64,000 bases of DNA from Chloroflexota bacterium (GCA_016235425.1 JACRLC010000088.1:106534-170533); one strand, 5' to 3'; positions 8,233-17,516 are shown, counted from the first letter of the stretch. Notes: a model not told the origin generated them from the sequence alone. Program-made: numbers and translations.

Positions 8233-10254
8233 TCATTTTCGTTTAACCTTCTTCACAATCTTCTTCACGACTTTCTTCTTCGGCAAAACCGACTTTGCCT
8301 GTGCAACAATGTTGCCAACCGTCAGGCCAAATTTCTCATAAATGACTTTATACGGGGCCGAGGCACCGAACCGTTCAATCGAAATGACTCTGCCGCCTGG
8401 GCCAACGTATCTTTCCCAGCCGAGACCTGCTCCCGCTTCGATGGAGACTCTCGCCGTGACTTTTTTCGGCAGCACCGACTCGCGATAAGCCTTGTCCTGT
8501 TTCTCGAACAACTCCCAACTCGGGAACGACACCACGCGGACGTTGCTTCCTTTTTCGTGGAGAATCTTCGCCGCATCCACCGCAAGGCTGACTTCCGACC
8601 CCGAAGCCATCAAAATCACATCGGGAGTCTTTTTGCCAAAAGTTGCCAGAACGTACGCGCCTTTCTCGAGACCGGATGTATCCGCGTCAAAGGTCGGCAC
8701 AGCCTGACGGGTCAATGCCAGAACGGTCGGGCCGTGACGATTTTCGAGTGCGACCTTCCACGCCCGCGCCGTTTCATTCGCATCCGCCGGGCGGAGGACG
8801 GTCAGATTCGGTATCGCGCGCAAGGCGGCCAGATGTTCAACAGGCTGGTGAGTTGGGCCGTCTTCGCCGAGGCCGACGCTATCGTGCGTGAAAACGAAAA
8901 TCGAAGGGATACGCGACAACGCCGCGATGCGAATGGATGGACGGTTGTAATCCGAGAAAATCAGGAACGTACCGCCGTACGGAATCACGCCGCCATACAA
9001 GGCCATGCCGTTTAACGCCGCGCCCATCGCGTGCTCGCGCACGCCGAAGTGGAAATTGCGTCCCTCGGGAGAATCTTTTTGGAAAGCGGGACTGCCGTCA
9101 ATTTTGGTGTTGTTCGAGGGAGCCAAATCCGCCGAACCGCCGATAAGTTCGGGCATTTTGGCGGCCAGCGCGTTGATGACCTTGCCGGATGCGGCGCGCG
9201 TCGCCATGCCTTTCGCGTCCGCTGGGAAGACGGGCAAATCCTTCTGCCAGCTCCTGGGCAACCTGCCGCTCAAACGGCGTTCCAATTCCGCGCCCTTTTC
9301 GGGATTCGCGCTTTGATATTCAGCAAGTTTTATATTCCACTCGTGTTCGGTGTTCCGCCCGCATTCAACGGCTTCGCGATAAAAAGCAAGCACATCCCCG
9401 GGGATGTAAAAGCGCGGCTCTTTCGGCCAGCCGAGGTTGACCTTGGCCGCATCCAGTTCCTCGTCGCCAAGCGGTTCGCCATGCGCCTTGGATGTACCCT
9501 GCTTCTTCGGCGCGCCAAATCCGATGGTGGTGCGGCACATAATGATGGACGGGCGCGGGTCGGCCTTTGCGGAATGGATTGCACGGTCAATCGCGCCCAC
9601 GTCGTTGCCATCGTCCACGATTTGGACGTGCCAATTGTAGGCATCGAAGCGCGCGGCGCGGTTTTCGGTGAAGGCCAAATCGGTGGAACCATCTATCGAG
9701 ATGTGGTTATCGTCATACAAATAAATCAATTTGCCCAGGCTCAAATGCCCCGCCAGTGACGCGGCTTCAGAGGCCACGCCTTCCATCAAGTCACCGTCGG
9801 TGACGATGGAGTAAATAAAACCATTAAATAATTCCTGTGAATACGTCGCGGCGAGATGAGTCGCGGCGATGGCCATACCCACGCCTGTCGCAAATCCCTG
9901 CCCGAGCGGGCCGGTTGTCATTTCCACGCCGGGGGTGAGTCCATATTCGGGATGCCCGGGTGTGATGCTATTCCACTGGCGGAAATTTTTGAGGTCATCG
10001 AGAGAAACATCATAGCCAGTGAGGTGCAACAAGGAATAGAGTAACATCGAGCCATGCCCGCCGGAGAGGACGAAGCGGTCGCGTCCCATCCAGCGCGGGT
10101 TGCGAGGGTTGTGGCGCAGGTGGCGCGTCCAGATGGTAAATGCCATTGCGGCGGCACCCATTGGAAGTCCGGGATGACCGGAGTTGGCTTTTTGAACGGC
10201 ATCTGCCGAAAGGAATCGAAGTGTATTGATGGCGCGAGTCTGTAAGTCAGTCAT
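8233..10254 (-). CDS. tkt: Transketolase
   Basis: The 673-residue protein is full-length transketolase. The thiamine diphosphate/Mg motif is seen in [23 protein letters not shown] residues ([10 protein letters not shown]), [10 protein letters not shown] lies near the N-terminus, the pyrimidine-domain signature is in [20 protein letters not shown], and the C-terminal domain follows. It transfers two-carbon ketol units in the pentose phosphate and related routes. An upstream GTG at 10272 would add six residues, but AAAAGGAG lies 8 nt before the ATG at 10254, so I chose the latter. The C-terminus ends in an unusual Lys-rich tail ([16 protein letters not shown]) that most transketolases lack. Confidence 0.96.
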   Translation of the reverse strand: MTDLQTRAINTLRFLSADAVQKANSGHPGLPMGAAAMAFTIWTRHLRHNPRNPRWMGRDRFVLSGGHGSMLLYSLLHLTGYDVSLDDLKNFRQWNSITPGHPEYGLTPGVEMTTGPLGQGFATGVGMAIAATHLAATYSQELFNGFIYSIVTDGDLMEGVASEAASLAGHLSLGKLIYLYDDNHISIDGSTDLAFTENRAARFDAYNWHVQIVDDGNDVGAIDRAIHSAKADPRPSIIMCRTTIGFGAPKKQGTSKAHGEPLGDEELDAAKVNLGWPKEPRFYIPGDVLAFYREAVECGRNTEHEWNIKLAEYQSANPEKGAELERRLSGRLPRSWQKDLPVFPADAKGMATRAASGKVINALAAKMPELIGGSADLAPSNNTKIDGSPAFQKDSPEGRNFHFGVREHAMGAALNGMALYGGVIPYGGTFLIFSDYNRPSIRIAALSRIPSIFVFTHDSVGLGEDGPTHQPVEHLAALRAIPNLTVLRPADANETARAWKVALENRHGPTVLALTRQAVPTFDADTSGLEKGAYVLATFGKKTPDVILMASGSEVSLAVDAAKILHEKGSNVRVVSFPSWELFEKQDKAYRESVLPKKVTARVSIEAGAGLGWERYVGPGGRVISIERFGASAPYKVIYEKFGLTVGNIVAQAKSVLPKKKVVKKIVKKVKRK

Positions 10255-10315
10255 CTTTGGTCTCCTTTTCACACGATTTTACCACTGCGATATTTTTATT
10301 TTCAGAAAAGAAATT

Positions 10316-10321
10316 TATAAT
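10316..10321 (+). promoter_or_regulatory. -10 box (TATAAT) of the 5'-nucleotidase-like gene, near-leaderless
   Basis: TATAAT ends 9 nt before the ATG at 10331 and no purine-rich ribosome binding site is present. A good -35 box is not evident. Confidence 0.55.
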
Positions 10322-10330
10322 GTCGGGAAT

Positions 10331-11755
10331 ATGAAACTGACCATCCTCCACACCAATGACCTGCATGGACGCGTCCCGCAGTTGTTGCGAGTCGCGACCG
10401 TTATCCGGCGCATTCGCGCGGAAGTTGAATCCAGCGGCGGCCATTGCCTTTATCTCGATGCGGGTGACGCCGAAGATACGTCGCTGCTGGAAAGCAGTCT
10501 CACCAAAGGAAACGCCATGGAAGCCATCCTGCGCGGCGCGGGCTGCGACTACGCTGCGCTCGGCAATGCCATACCGGGACGTTACGGGCCGGGGGCTGTA
10601 ACCGATCTCGCGAAATATTTTGGCCGCCCCCTGCTTTGCGGTAATATCTTTGCGCCGGGCGGGGAATGTCTCGTGGAAGGACTGCAACCCTTCGCAGTCG
10701 AATCGTTTGGAAAAGTCAAAGTGGGCATCATCGGCCTGACCGACCCGGTTAGGAGTTACGGGACTTTTTTCAAGCTCGTTGCGAAAAACCCTGCCGAACT
10801 CCTGCCCGGTTACATTGACGAAGTGCGGGCGCGCGGTGCGGAGACGATCATCCTGCTCTCGCATCTCGGCTTCAACAATGACAAAAAAATAGCGGAGGCC
10901 GTCAGCGGCATTGATGTCATTATCGGCGGACACAGCCATACGAAATTGGATGAACCCGTTCTGGTGAATGGGACTCACATCGCGCAGGCTGGGGATTTTG
11001 GAAAGTTCATCGGTCGGATCGACCTGACAATTGATCCCGTTACCGGAAAATTGACCACCCTGAAAGGTTTCCTGCTCCCCATCACCGACGACATTCCAGC
11101 CGATCCCCAGGCACAGGCGAGCATGGAGGCGCAAAAGACTCGCGTTGACGAAATGATGCGTCTCGAGATTGGGATTCTCAAAGACCCGATTGAACTGGTT
11201 GACGACCGCGAGTGTGCGGCGGGCAACCTGCTCGCCGACGCCCTGCTCGAACGGTTTCCAGAGGCGCAAGTTGCATTCGTTTTGTCCGGCCACTGGAAAA
11301 CCGGACTAGCAGAGTCTGGCCCGCTTACACAGGGAACTCTCTACAGTTCCAACAGGTCTACAGCAAACCCGGGCAAAGTGGAATTAACCGGCCTTCAAAT
11401 CGAAACATTTCTGATCGAGGCGCTTAAGCCCGAAAATGCCGCCCGCCAGCTGCACGCCCTGCGCGGAAGTCTCGTGGGAATGCCGCACCTGGCAGGGATG
11501 CGCGCCCGCTACAATCCCAGCGATCTGTCATCGCTTGAAATTTACGTCGGCGATGAACATCTTCAAAAGGATAAAAAATACCTCGTCGTCTCCACCGACA
11601 TGGAATTTGCAGATTACATCAACTATCTCGTGATCCCCAGCGAGGAAGTGGAATACGAAGTGCCAACCATCATGCCGGAAGTGCTGGAAGATTACATCGC
11701 GCTGCATTCACCCCTGAGCGCGCCGGAAGGCGGCAGATTGAACAGTCGCAGTTAA
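10331..11755 (+). CDS. 5'-nucleotidase / 2',3'-cyclic phosphodiesterase-like metallophosphoesterase
   Basis: The 474-residue protein has an N-terminal calcineurin-like domain with HTNDLHG (D10, H12), LYLDAGD (D46), LLSHLGF and IIGGHSHT metal-binding motifs. It also has a C-terminal 5'-nucleotidase domain (NLLADALLERFPEAQ...). It has no signal peptide, so it is probably cytoplasmic, unlike the classic secreted UshA. Where the family has GNHE or GNNE, this protein reads GNAI (N79-A80), so the catalytic His/Asn of that loop is missing while the metal-binding Asn remains. Hydrolysis of nucleotides or phosphoesters is likely but may be altered. It is divergent from tkt, with its start 76 nt away. 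Confidence 0.85.
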   Translation: MKLTILHTNDLHGRVPQLLRVATVIRRIRAEVESSGGHCLYLDAGDAEDTSLLESSLTKGNAMEAILRGAGCDYAALGNAIPGRYGPGAVTDLAKYFGRPLLCGNIFAPGGECLVEGLQPFAVESFGKVKVGIIGLTDPVRSYGTFFKLVAKNPAELLPGYIDEVRARGAETIILLSHLGFNNDKKIAEAVSGIDVIIGGHSHTKLDEPVLVNGTHIAQAGDFGKFIGRIDLTIDPVTGKLTTLKGFLLPITDDIPADPQAQASMEAQKTRVDEMMRLEIGILKDPIELVDDRECAAGNLLADALLERFPEAQVAFVLSGHWKTGLAESGPLTQGTLYSSNRSTANPGKVELTGLQIETFLIEALKPENAARQLHALRGSLVGMPHLAGMRARYNPSDLSSLEIYVGDEHLQKDKKYLVVSTDMEFADYINYLVIPSEEVEYEVPTIMPEVLEDYIALHSPLSAPEGGRLNSRS

Positions 11756-11849
11756 TCTCGAAACGAAGGTTTTCAACGAGAATTACGCGAATTTGATACA
11801 AAAAATCCGTGTGAATTATACTGAACACGGTCACTTTCTGCGCTTTTAA

Positions 11850-11922
11850 TTTACCGCTAAGATCGCAAAGAGCGCGAAGGAAATGCGTGTTCTTAGCGTT
11901 CTTTGCGGGCTTCGCGGTTTAA
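11850..11922. repeat. Dispersed inverted repeat, ACCGCTAAG/CTTAGCG type (copy 1)
   Basis: TTTACCGCTAAGATCGCAAA is mirrored by TTCTTAGCGTTCTTTGCGGG and CGCGGTTT about 20 nt later. A second copy is at 56671-56743. The 362-bp gap 11756-12117 holds this element and the one at 12027-12106; no gene is visible in it. Confidence 0.75.
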
Positions 11923-12026
11923 TTTCGCCGATTCTCAAAACCGCAATTTGTGACCGTCCGCGGCTGAGTTTTTTGGGGTTTCTCGCTAGAATTGGTAGTG
12001 CCATTAATATCTCACTTTATGCAAAA

Positions 12027-12106
12027 CGTCCCGAAGGTTCCCGTAATTCAGGCTCGCTTTCTGCCCAAACCTTCCCTGTCCCGCCCGGGCCAGGACGGGG
12101 CGGGAC
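12027..12106. repeat. Palindromic repeats: CGTCCCGAAGGTT copy and a GTCCCGCCC hairpin
   Basis: CGTCCCGAAGGTT (12027-12039) matches an arm of the element at 3286. A second inverted repeat, GTCCCGCCC ... GGGGCGGGAC, covers 12078-12106, just past the 3' end of the minus-strand DUF429 gene. Confidence 0.65.
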
Positions 12107-12117
12107 GGTGCATACAG

Positions 12118-12879
12118 TTAATATTTCGTCTTCAAATCCCCCACTGGCAGGACCACAAAACCTTCGTTCTCCATGCCAAGCCGCAAAGTTCCCTCCGGGC
12201 GCTTGACCGCCAGCCAGGCGGTGTAAGCCGCGGCCAGCGCGTCCAACTGCTCGGACGGGTAAATCAATTCCATCGGCATGATCCCCATCCGCAGGCGATG
12301 CCGGGTGATCTCCTCGAAAAAATTCATCGGGTCTTTGATCCGCAGGCCCGCATCGTGCAACACGATCTGCCGCTGGATGCGCCCTTCAAGGGTCGGCTTT
12401 TGCAGGGGAACCTGCCCAACGAGCGAGCAAAAGACTGCGTGCGGATGAGTCTCCAGAAGCTGGTGACCGGCATTAGCGTGCGGATATTCCACGAACCCCA
12501 TCTTTTCCAGTTTTCGATACAAAGCAAAGCCCAACTGAATCCACGAGGGGCACAGTTCAACACGTCCCGGCGTACCTGAAACCGTAATGCCATGTTCGCG
12601 CAATTCGTATTCGGCCACCCGCATGTCCGCGCCGCGGATTTGGTGGGGCGTCAGCATTTCCTTTTTCATCTTTTCACGCACCACCCCGCAGTTGACATTC
12701 GACGGCGCGTTGATCGCCACGGTCGCAGATTTCTGCCCCGCGAGGAAAGCAGTCACGTCTTCCATCTCGCCGTCCGTCAATGCAACCAGGTTCAGCTCGC
12801 GATCCAGCGCGGCATATGTGAAAGCTTTGCGGCTGGAGGTCGGGTCAATGCCTACGAAAACGGAATCTGTGAAGAACAT
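12118..12879 (-). CDS. DUF429 family protein (predicted nuclease fold)
   Basis: About 253 residues starting MFFTDSVFVGIDPTSSRKAF. The N-terminal VGIDPT and the internal AINAPSN match the RNase H-like fold of DUF429 proteins, whose exact role is not established. Later conserved features are the MRVAEYELR helix and the ETHPHA motif. The reading frame extends 20 codons upstream (MVCFLVCLITCLPVSPFTYP), but that segment is the translated octamer repeat at 12896-12935, so I place the start at 12879. Confidence 0.8.
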   Translation of the reverse strand: MFFTDSVFVGIDPTSSRKAFTYAALDRELNLVALTDGEMEDVTAFLAGQKSATVAINAPSNVNCGVVREKMKKEMLTPHQIRGADMRVAEYELREHGITVSGTPGRVELCPSWIQLGFALYRKLEKMGFVEYPHANAGHQLLETHPHAVFCSLVGQVPLQKPTLEGRIQRQIVLHDAGLRIKDPMNFFEEITRHRLRMGIMPMELIYPSEQLDALAAAYTAWLAVKRPEGTLRLGMENEGFVVLPVGDLKTKY

Positions 12880-12895
12880 GGGGTAAGTAAATGGG

Positions 12896-13009
12896 GAAAC
12901 AGGTAGACAGGTAATCAAGCAGACAAGGAAACAAACCAAACAAAGTCTATTTTACACCCACAATCATCCCATCCATCACCTGTTTACTTGTGTACTTGTC
13001 TTGTTTATC
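12896..13009 (-). repeat. Octamer micro-tandem repeats, (CTTGTNTN)n on the minus and plus strands
   Basis: On the minus strand 12896-12935 reads as five octamers of the CTTGTCTG/CCTGTTTC type. On the plus strand 12979-13007 holds CCTGTTTA, CTTGTGTA, a truncated CTTGT and CTTGTTTA. The repeat fills the divergent gap between the DUF429 gene and the thioredoxin gene. Confidence 0.75.
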
Positions 13010-13019
13010 CCCACTCCGG

Positions 13020-13025
13020 TATACT
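13020..13025 (+). promoter_or_regulatory. -10 box (TATACT) of the thioredoxin-like gene, leaderless
   Basis: TATACT is followed by 7 nt and the ATG at 13033, with no ribosome binding site. Transcription would start at or next to the start codon. Confidence 0.6.
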
Positions 13026-13032
13026 CCAAAAC

Positions 13033-13566
13033 ATGCAAAAGACTCAACGAATCATTCTCTACGTTCTTCTCCTCATCACAGGCGCGGCATGGATATTGCT
13101 CAGCGCAGAGACCACCACCACGAGCGAATCTACCGCTCCGCAAGTGGGTTTTCTCGCACCCGACTTTACCCTCAATACAATGGACGGTCAAGTCTACACA
13201 CTATCCAAACTACGCGGGAATGCCGTGCTAATCAATCTCTGGGCTACGTGGTGCCCGCCCTGCCGCGCTGAAATGCCTGCAATCGAAAAGGTCTACCAGG
13301 AATACAAAGACCAGGGTTTCATCGTGCTGGCCGTCAACGCGGCGAATCAGGATGATATCGCCGCGGTCACACCATTCCTTGATCAATACAGCCTTACATT
13401 CCCGGTTGTGTTGGACGTTTCAGGTGATGCCTCCGCAAAATATCAATTGCAGTCGCTTCCCTCCTCGTATTTCATTGACCGCCAGGGCATCATCCGCGAA
13501 GTCATCATCGGCGGGCCAATGTCCGAGACCCTGCTTCGCACACGCGTTGAACAAATCTTAAAATAA
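13033..13566 (+). CDS. TlpA/ResA-type membrane-anchored thiol-disulfide oxidoreductase
   Basis: The 177-residue protein has an N-terminal signal anchor (about residues 7-24) and then a thioredoxin fold with the active site WATWCPPCRAEMP, preceded by APDFTLNTMDGQ, as in TlpA and ResA. It should act on the outer face of the cytoplasmic membrane, reducing disulfides, for example in cytochrome c maturation. The next gene begins 1 nt after its stop and encodes an Lgt-like protein, so the two are co-transcribed. The start is fixed by the conserved membrane anchor and the leaderless -10 box. Confidence 0.92.
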   Translation: MQKTQRIILYVLLLITGAAWILLSAETTTTSESTAPQVGFLAPDFTLNTMDGQVYTLSKLRGNAVLINLWATWCPPCRAEMPAIEKVYQEYKDQGFIVLAVNAANQDDIAAVTPFLDQYSLTFPVVLDVSGDASAKYQLQSLPSSYFIDRQGIIREVIIGGPMSETLLRTRVEQILK

Positions 13567-13567
13567 C

Positions 13568-14296
13568 ATGCTCACACTTTTTCGCAGTCTCTTCGCACCC
13601 CCTCGTCACATGATCCTGCTCGTCGCCGCGGCGTGGATTGGCCTCACTCTCTCCGAAAAGCGCGCAGACCGTCACGGCATCGGCAAGGACGACCTCAACA
13701 ACCTCACATTCTATGGCTTGCTCGCCTACATCGTCGGCGGGCGAGCAGTTTATATTCTCGAAAATCTTCCCGCTTTCACCAGAAAACCGCTGGATATTTT
13801 CGCCATCAACCCCGATCTTTTCGACGCGTTTGGCGGATTGGCAATCGCCCTGCTCGTTGCTTTTATTTTTGGCCAGCGCCGCGGCCTCCTGCTCTGGCCC
13901 ACGCTTGACGCGCTCACCCCATTTTTTGCGACTCTCGCCGTTGGGCTGGGACTCAGTCATCTTGCGGCGGGAACGGCTTTTGGAAAACAGACCGATCTTC
14001 CATGGGGAATCGAACTTTGGAACGCCCCCCGGCACCCAACCCAAATTTACGAAACGCTCGCTTCCCTCCTGACCCTCATCCTGCTCTGGTTCAAAAAGCC
14101 GGGTCAACGCCCCGGCATTCTCTTCCTCACCTTCGCAGTCATCACAGCCGCGTGGCAAATTTTCATCCAGGCCTTCCGCGGCGACAGCACTTTGATCGCC
14201 GGTGGATTCAGGCAGGAACAGGTTATCGCGTGGGTGGCGCTGGCAGTTAGCTTTGCGATAATGGAGATGAGATTCACCGTCACAAAAGCGACATGA
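13568..14296 (+). CDS. Prolipoprotein diacylglyceryl transferase-like membrane protein (degenerate Lgt)
   Basis: The 242-residue polytopic protein keeps several Lgt landmarks: YIVGGRAVYILEN, the FGGL segment (HGGL in true Lgt), TDLPWGIE, HPTQIYE and a final GDST region. However, the Lgt signature GRxGNFxN is replaced by LSHLAAGTAFG, so the catalytic Arg and Asn are absent. It may not transfer diacylglycerol to lipoproteins. The tight coupling to a TlpA-like thioredoxin suggests a role in extracytoplasmic protein maturation. A true Lgt would be expected elsewhere, because lipoproteins such as the one at 51176 exist. The stop codon lies inside a palindromic repeat. Confidence 0.8.
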   Translation: MLTLFRSLFAPPRHMILLVAAAWIGLTLSEKRADRHGIGKDDLNNLTFYGLLAYIVGGRAVYILENLPAFTRKPLDIFAINPDLFDAFGGLAIALLVAFIFGQRRGLLLWPTLDALTPFFATLAVGLGLSHLAAGTAFGKQTDLPWGIELWNAPRHPTQIYETLASLLTLILLWFKKPGQRPGILFLTFAVITAAWQIFIQAFRGDSTLIAGGFRQEQVIAWVALAVSFAIMEMRFTVTKAT

Positions 14297-14330
14297 ATGC
14301 CGCACTGCGTGGCGTGACTTTCATGTCGCT
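14287..14330. repeat. AGCGACATGA-type palindromic repeat at the lgt-like 3' end
   Basis: AGCGACATGA (14287-14296) and TCATGTCGCT (14321-14330) are perfect inverted ends. The stop codon of the upstream gene is part of the left end. The core resembles the palindrome at 8199. Confidence 0.75.
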
Positions 14331-14433
14331 CTGGCAGAAGTGTTGTCGGGAAGATAATGTCTGAAAACGGGAGCCAACTCCAAGTCCCGCGTGAGGCGGC
14401 GCATTTTGTCGGCAAGCCGGTTGACCCCGAAGC

Positions 14434-15066
14434 CTACATCTGCAAGGGTTTCGCACCGCGCGAGATGTTGTCCAAAAATTCCTGGCGGGTGGCGAGGTTT
14501 GCACGGAACGCGCCGTGCATGGCTGAGGTTGTCATGCGCGCGTCGTGCTTCTTGACGCCGCGCATCATCGAACACAAGTGCATGGCCTCAACGACAACGG
14601 CCACACCCTGCGGTTTGAGCAGGTCGCGCAGAAAGTCCGCGATCTGGCGCGTCATGCGTTCCTGAACCTGGAGGCGGCGGGCATACACGTCCACCACGCG
14701 CGGGATTTTTGAGAGGCCAAGCACTTTGCCATCGGGGATGTAGGCCACGTGTACGCGCCCCATGAAAGGAAGCATGTGGTGCTCGCACAAACTGTAAAAC
14801 TCAATGTCGCGGACGAGAACCATCTCGTCATATTTGACGTTAAACAGTGCGCCGTTGATCACCGATTGCGGGTCAATGTGATAGCCGCCGAGGATCTCGG
14901 CGTACATGCGCGCAACCCGGCGAGGTGTAAATTGCAAGCCCTCACGATCGGGTTTTTCGCCAATGGCATGAAGTATCTGTGAAATTGCCTGCTCCACAGC
15001 CGGTTTGTCAATGCCTGCTGATTGGATGGCCTCCTCGCTCAGATCATCATCGAAATCAAATTCCAT
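14434..15066 (-). CDS. folE: GTP cyclohydrolase I
   Basis: About 210 residues. The type I enzyme is shown by the zinc-binding Cys and His of [11 protein letters not shown], the downstream HLCSMMRGV cysteine, and [23 protein letters not shown]. It makes 7,8-dihydroneopterin triphosphate from GTP, the first step to folate and other pterins, which fits with phhB elsewhere in the window. GGAG lies 6 nt before the ATG at 15066, so I chose this over the in-frame start ten codons upstream, which falls in the hpf terminator stem. Confidence 0.95.
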   Translation of the reverse strand: MEFDFDDDLSEEAIQSAGIDKPAVEQAISQILHAIGEKPDREGLQFTPRRVARMYAEILGGYHIDPQSVINGALFNVKYDEMVLVRDIEFYSLCEHHMLPFMGRVHVAYIPDGKVLGLSKIPRVVDVYARRLQVQERMTRQIADFLRDLLKPQGVAVVVEAMHLCSMMRGVKKHDARMTTSAMHGAFRANLATRQEFLDNISRGAKPLQM

Positions 15067-15076
15067 TTTTACTCCG

Positions 15077-15107
15077 AAAAAACTGGCCTGGCTCATCGCC
15101 AGGCCAG
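15077..15107 (-). terminator. Intrinsic terminator of hpf
   Basis: On the minus strand CTGGCCTGGC, a 5-nt loop and GCCAGGCCAG form a perfect 10-bp stem followed by six T. It separates hpf from folE, whose ribosome binding site follows directly. folE expression would depend on read-through or a promoter within the terminator. Confidence 0.9.
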
Positions 15108-15125
15108 AGTGATTTACATAACCAA

Positions 15126-15689
15126 TCAGCCCAGTTCAGGCTCGATCAGGCCATAACTTCCATTGCGCCGGCGGTACAACACGTTCACCTTGCTGGTCTC
15201 CGCATTATAAAAGATAAAGAAGTTATCGTGTCCGAGATTTCTCATCTGCACGATGGCTTCTTCCTCGTTCATCGGATATAACATGAACTTTTTGCGGCGC
15301 GCCACCAGAGGCGAGAGTTCGCCGGTTTCATCGTCAATGATCGGCTCGGCGGCTTCGGCGGCAGTGCGTCCATCGCCGCGCCCGTGGTAATGCTTGCCCT
15401 TGTACCGCTCGATCTGTCGCTGCATGTTATCGAGCGCGAAATCGAAGGCGGCTAAAGCTTCGTCTGCACGCTCTTCAGTGCGGAGTGTAAACCCTTTGCC
15501 GCGCACAGTAATCTGGGCCACATTCCGGTCATTCGCGTCACGAGCGGCCTTGTGATGCGCCAATTCCACTCGCGCCTCATCTATGGCAGGCAGATAGTGG
15601 TCAAGATTGCCTGCTTTTTTGTTGACATACTCTTCGATCTTTTCCGTCAAACGGATATTGCGTGTCTGAACTTCCACTTTGTTGGACAT
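15126..15689 (-). CDS. hpf: Ribosome hibernation promoting factor, long form
   Basis: The 187-residue protein has the N-terminal RaiA/YfiA domain (about 1-105, [22 protein letters not shown]...) joined by an acidic linker to the C-terminal domain (about 128-187, [16 protein letters not shown]...GLIEPE) that dimerises 70S ribosomes into 100S particles. The long form alone is the norm outside gamma-proteobacteria. A strong AAGGAGG lies 5 nt before the ATG. The gene ends in a clear terminator. Confidence 0.95.
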   Translation of the reverse strand: MSNKVEVQTRNIRLTEKIEEYVNKKAGNLDHYLPAIDEARVELAHHKAARDANDRNVAQITVRGKGFTLRTEERADEALAAFDFALDNMQRQIERYKGKHYHGRGDGRTAAEAAEPIIDDETGELSPLVARRKKFMLYPMNEEEAIVQMRNLGHDNFFIFYNAETSKVNVLYRRRNGSYGLIEPELG

Positions 15690-15730
15690 GGGTCCTCCTT
15701 ATGGGATTGTAGAGTCACAAACAAAAACGC

Positions 15731-16537
15731 TCACACATTGACCATGCCATGCTGGGGCAATGCGCGAGCGACCGTCACCGCATATACATCTTTTGCACCG
15801 GACGAAAACAACGCGTCCGCTCCTGACGATAAAGTTGATCCCGTTGTAGCGACATCATCCATCACTAAAACCGTTTTCCCTTTCACCCGCGTCCCGGCAG
15901 AAAACGCATCGCGAACGTTGTCGCGGCGAGCCTGCTTTGAGAGTCCAACCTGGGAGCGGGTTTCGCGGCGGCGGGTCAATTCATGCGGGGCGTATTCCAA
16001 ACCAAGAGCCATCGCAAGCGGACGGGCAATCAATCCAACCTGATTATACCCGCGTTCGACCATTCGTTTTCTGCCAAGCGGGATTGGGATAATGAGGTCA
16101 ACCGGCCAGTCAAGTTCACGGACGAAGTCGGCCATTTGCGCCGCCAGCATGTCACCCAGCCCCACGTCACGGCGATATTTTAAGCGATGCAGAGCCGACT
16201 GCACCGGGTTCGTAAAAACAGACCAGGAACGCAAGGCGCTGAAACGCGGCTTTTCTTTCTTACAAGTGGGACAAGTTCCAGCAAAATCTTGGGGCAGGCC
16301 GCATCGTTCACAAACTTCCCCGCGAAGCAGAGGCACGGTATTTTGGCAATCGGAACACCAGCGGGTGCCCGGCTTTCTACACCCCCCGCACGTCGGCGGA
16401 AATATCAGATCAAGCCCAATCCAGACCGCCCGATACAGTTTGTAAGATAAGGGATTGTGGAACAAGCACTGCCTCCATGGACAATTGGGTTGAGAGGGCA
16501 GTTTTCGCTTGAATAAATTACCTACCCCCTCGGGCAT
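15731..16537 (-). CDS. comF: ComF-family amidophosphoribosyltransferase-like protein
   Basis: About 268 residues. The N-terminal zinc finger uses the cysteines of CGGC, CSDC, CERC and CPTC. The phosphoribosyltransferase domain follows, with the PRPP-binding loop VLVMDDVATTGST and the ComF-typical RKRMVERGYNQ. In other bacteria ComFC takes part in natural DNA uptake, probably in handling of incoming single-stranded DNA. Its position behind tadC suggests co-transcription with the pilus genes. The start is uncertain: a TTG at 16573 would overlap tadC, and the ATG at 16537 lacks a clear ribosome binding site. Confidence 0.87.
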   Translation of the reverse strand: MPEGVGNLFKRKLPSQPNCPWRQCLFHNPLSYKLYRAVWIGLDLIFPPTCGGCRKPGTRWCSDCQNTVPLLRGEVCERCGLPQDFAGTCPTCKKEKPRFSALRSWSVFTNPVQSALHRLKYRRDVGLGDMLAAQMADFVRELDWPVDLIIPIPLGRKRMVERGYNQVGLIARPLAMALGLEYAPHELTRRRETRSQVGLSKQARRDNVRDAFSAGTRVKGKTVLVMDDVATTGSTLSSGADALFSSGAKDVYAVTVARALPQHGMVNV

Positions 16538-16550
16538 GTTGAATTCTTTA

Positions 16551-17516
16551 TTAAGGACCAAACGCCGTACCAAACGTCTTGGAAATTTGAATACCGGCGG
16601 GGGTAAGCAAAATAATCATGATCGAAGGAAATGTCAGAAACGCCATCGGGAGGATCATCTTTACAGGCGCCTTGTGAGCTTCTTCCTCTGCACGCTGACG
16701 CCGCTTAATCCGCATCTGATCAGATTGAATACGGAGAACCTTCGCAAGACTTACACCCAGGATTTGACTTTGGATTACCGCCGCAACAAAGCTCGTCATT
16801 TCCCCAATGCCCAGGCGGTCTGCCATATCGCGCAAAGCCTGGCGCTGCGTCTTGCCCAGTTGAATCTCTCTCATACATCGCCCAAACGCGATGGACAATT
16901 CATTCTCCCACTTCTCGCTCACTTTGGACATGGCGGCATCAAAGCCCAATCCTGCCTCCACGCAGATCGTCAGAAGATCAAGCGCGTCTGGCATGGCCTT
17001 GCGAACGTCATTTTGGCGGCGATTGATCTTGCTTTGAAGCCATAACTGAGGAAAAAAGAAACCAATAACCGTAAAGAGCCCGACAACGAGAATTACGCGT
17101 GCAAGCGGCCACGGACTCGGCGAAACGATGGATACCACGAGCAACAAACCGCCAAATCCAATTGCGCCAAAAAACCGGGAAGCCAGGAAGGTCGCCGCGT
17201 CAATGCGGCCGGGATTCCCGGCGAGTTCCAATTTGCGGGTCGTCTCTTCCAATGCTCTTTGAGGAGTAAATCTTGTGGAAAGTTCTCCAATCCGTTTCAA
17301 AATGGGAACAATGACGCGTTCATTAAACGGCTGGTCCAGTTCAAGCTCTTCGAGCGACATTACTTCCCCGCGCTGGCCCGCCTCCGCCAGCCTTGCCAGC
17401 AATGGATCCGCATCATCTTCCGGCCTGTTGCGGAAACTGCGCATACCAACAACCACTAAGGCGATGGCACCCCCGATTAACACAACTCCAACGATCACCC
17501 AGATTAAAGTAGGCAT
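16551..17516 (-). CDS. tadC: Tad pilus inner-membrane platform protein TadC
   Basis: The 321-residue protein has an N-terminal membrane helix (about 3-25), a membrane segment at about 115-155, a cytoplasmic type II secretion F domain (about 170-290, with ALDLLTICVEAGLGFDAAM and the IQLGKTQRQALRDMADR signature) and a C-terminal helix. TadB and TadC together form the platform on which the ATPase TadA assembles Flp pili. The start lies 1 nt after the tadB stop (tadB ends at 17518), which indicates coupling. Confidence 0.92.
   Translation of the reverse strand: MPTLIWVIVGVVLIGGAIALVVVGMRSFRNRPEDDADPLLARLAEAGQRGEVMSLEELELDQPFNERVIVPILKRIGELSTRFTPQRALEETTRKLELAGNPGRIDAATFLASRFFGAIGFGGLLLVVSIVSPSPWPLARVILVVGLFTVIGFFFPQLWLQSKINRRQNDVRKAMPDALDLLTICVEAGLGFDAAMSKVSEKWENELSIAFGRCMREIQLGKTQRQALRDMADRLGIGEMTSFVAAVIQSQILGVSLAKVLRIQSDQMRIKRRQRAEEEAHKAPVKMILPMAFLTFPSIMIILLTPAGIQISKTFGTAFGP

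Noticed and set aside
10247..11293. 348-codon open frame on the minus strand
   Set aside because: It lies antisense to the 5'-nucleotidase-like gene, has no family motifs, and exists because of codon bias in the GC-rich gene.
13505..14305. 266-codon open frame on the minus strand
   Set aside because: Antisense to the lgt-like gene; its residues have the biased look of a shadow frame and no motif.
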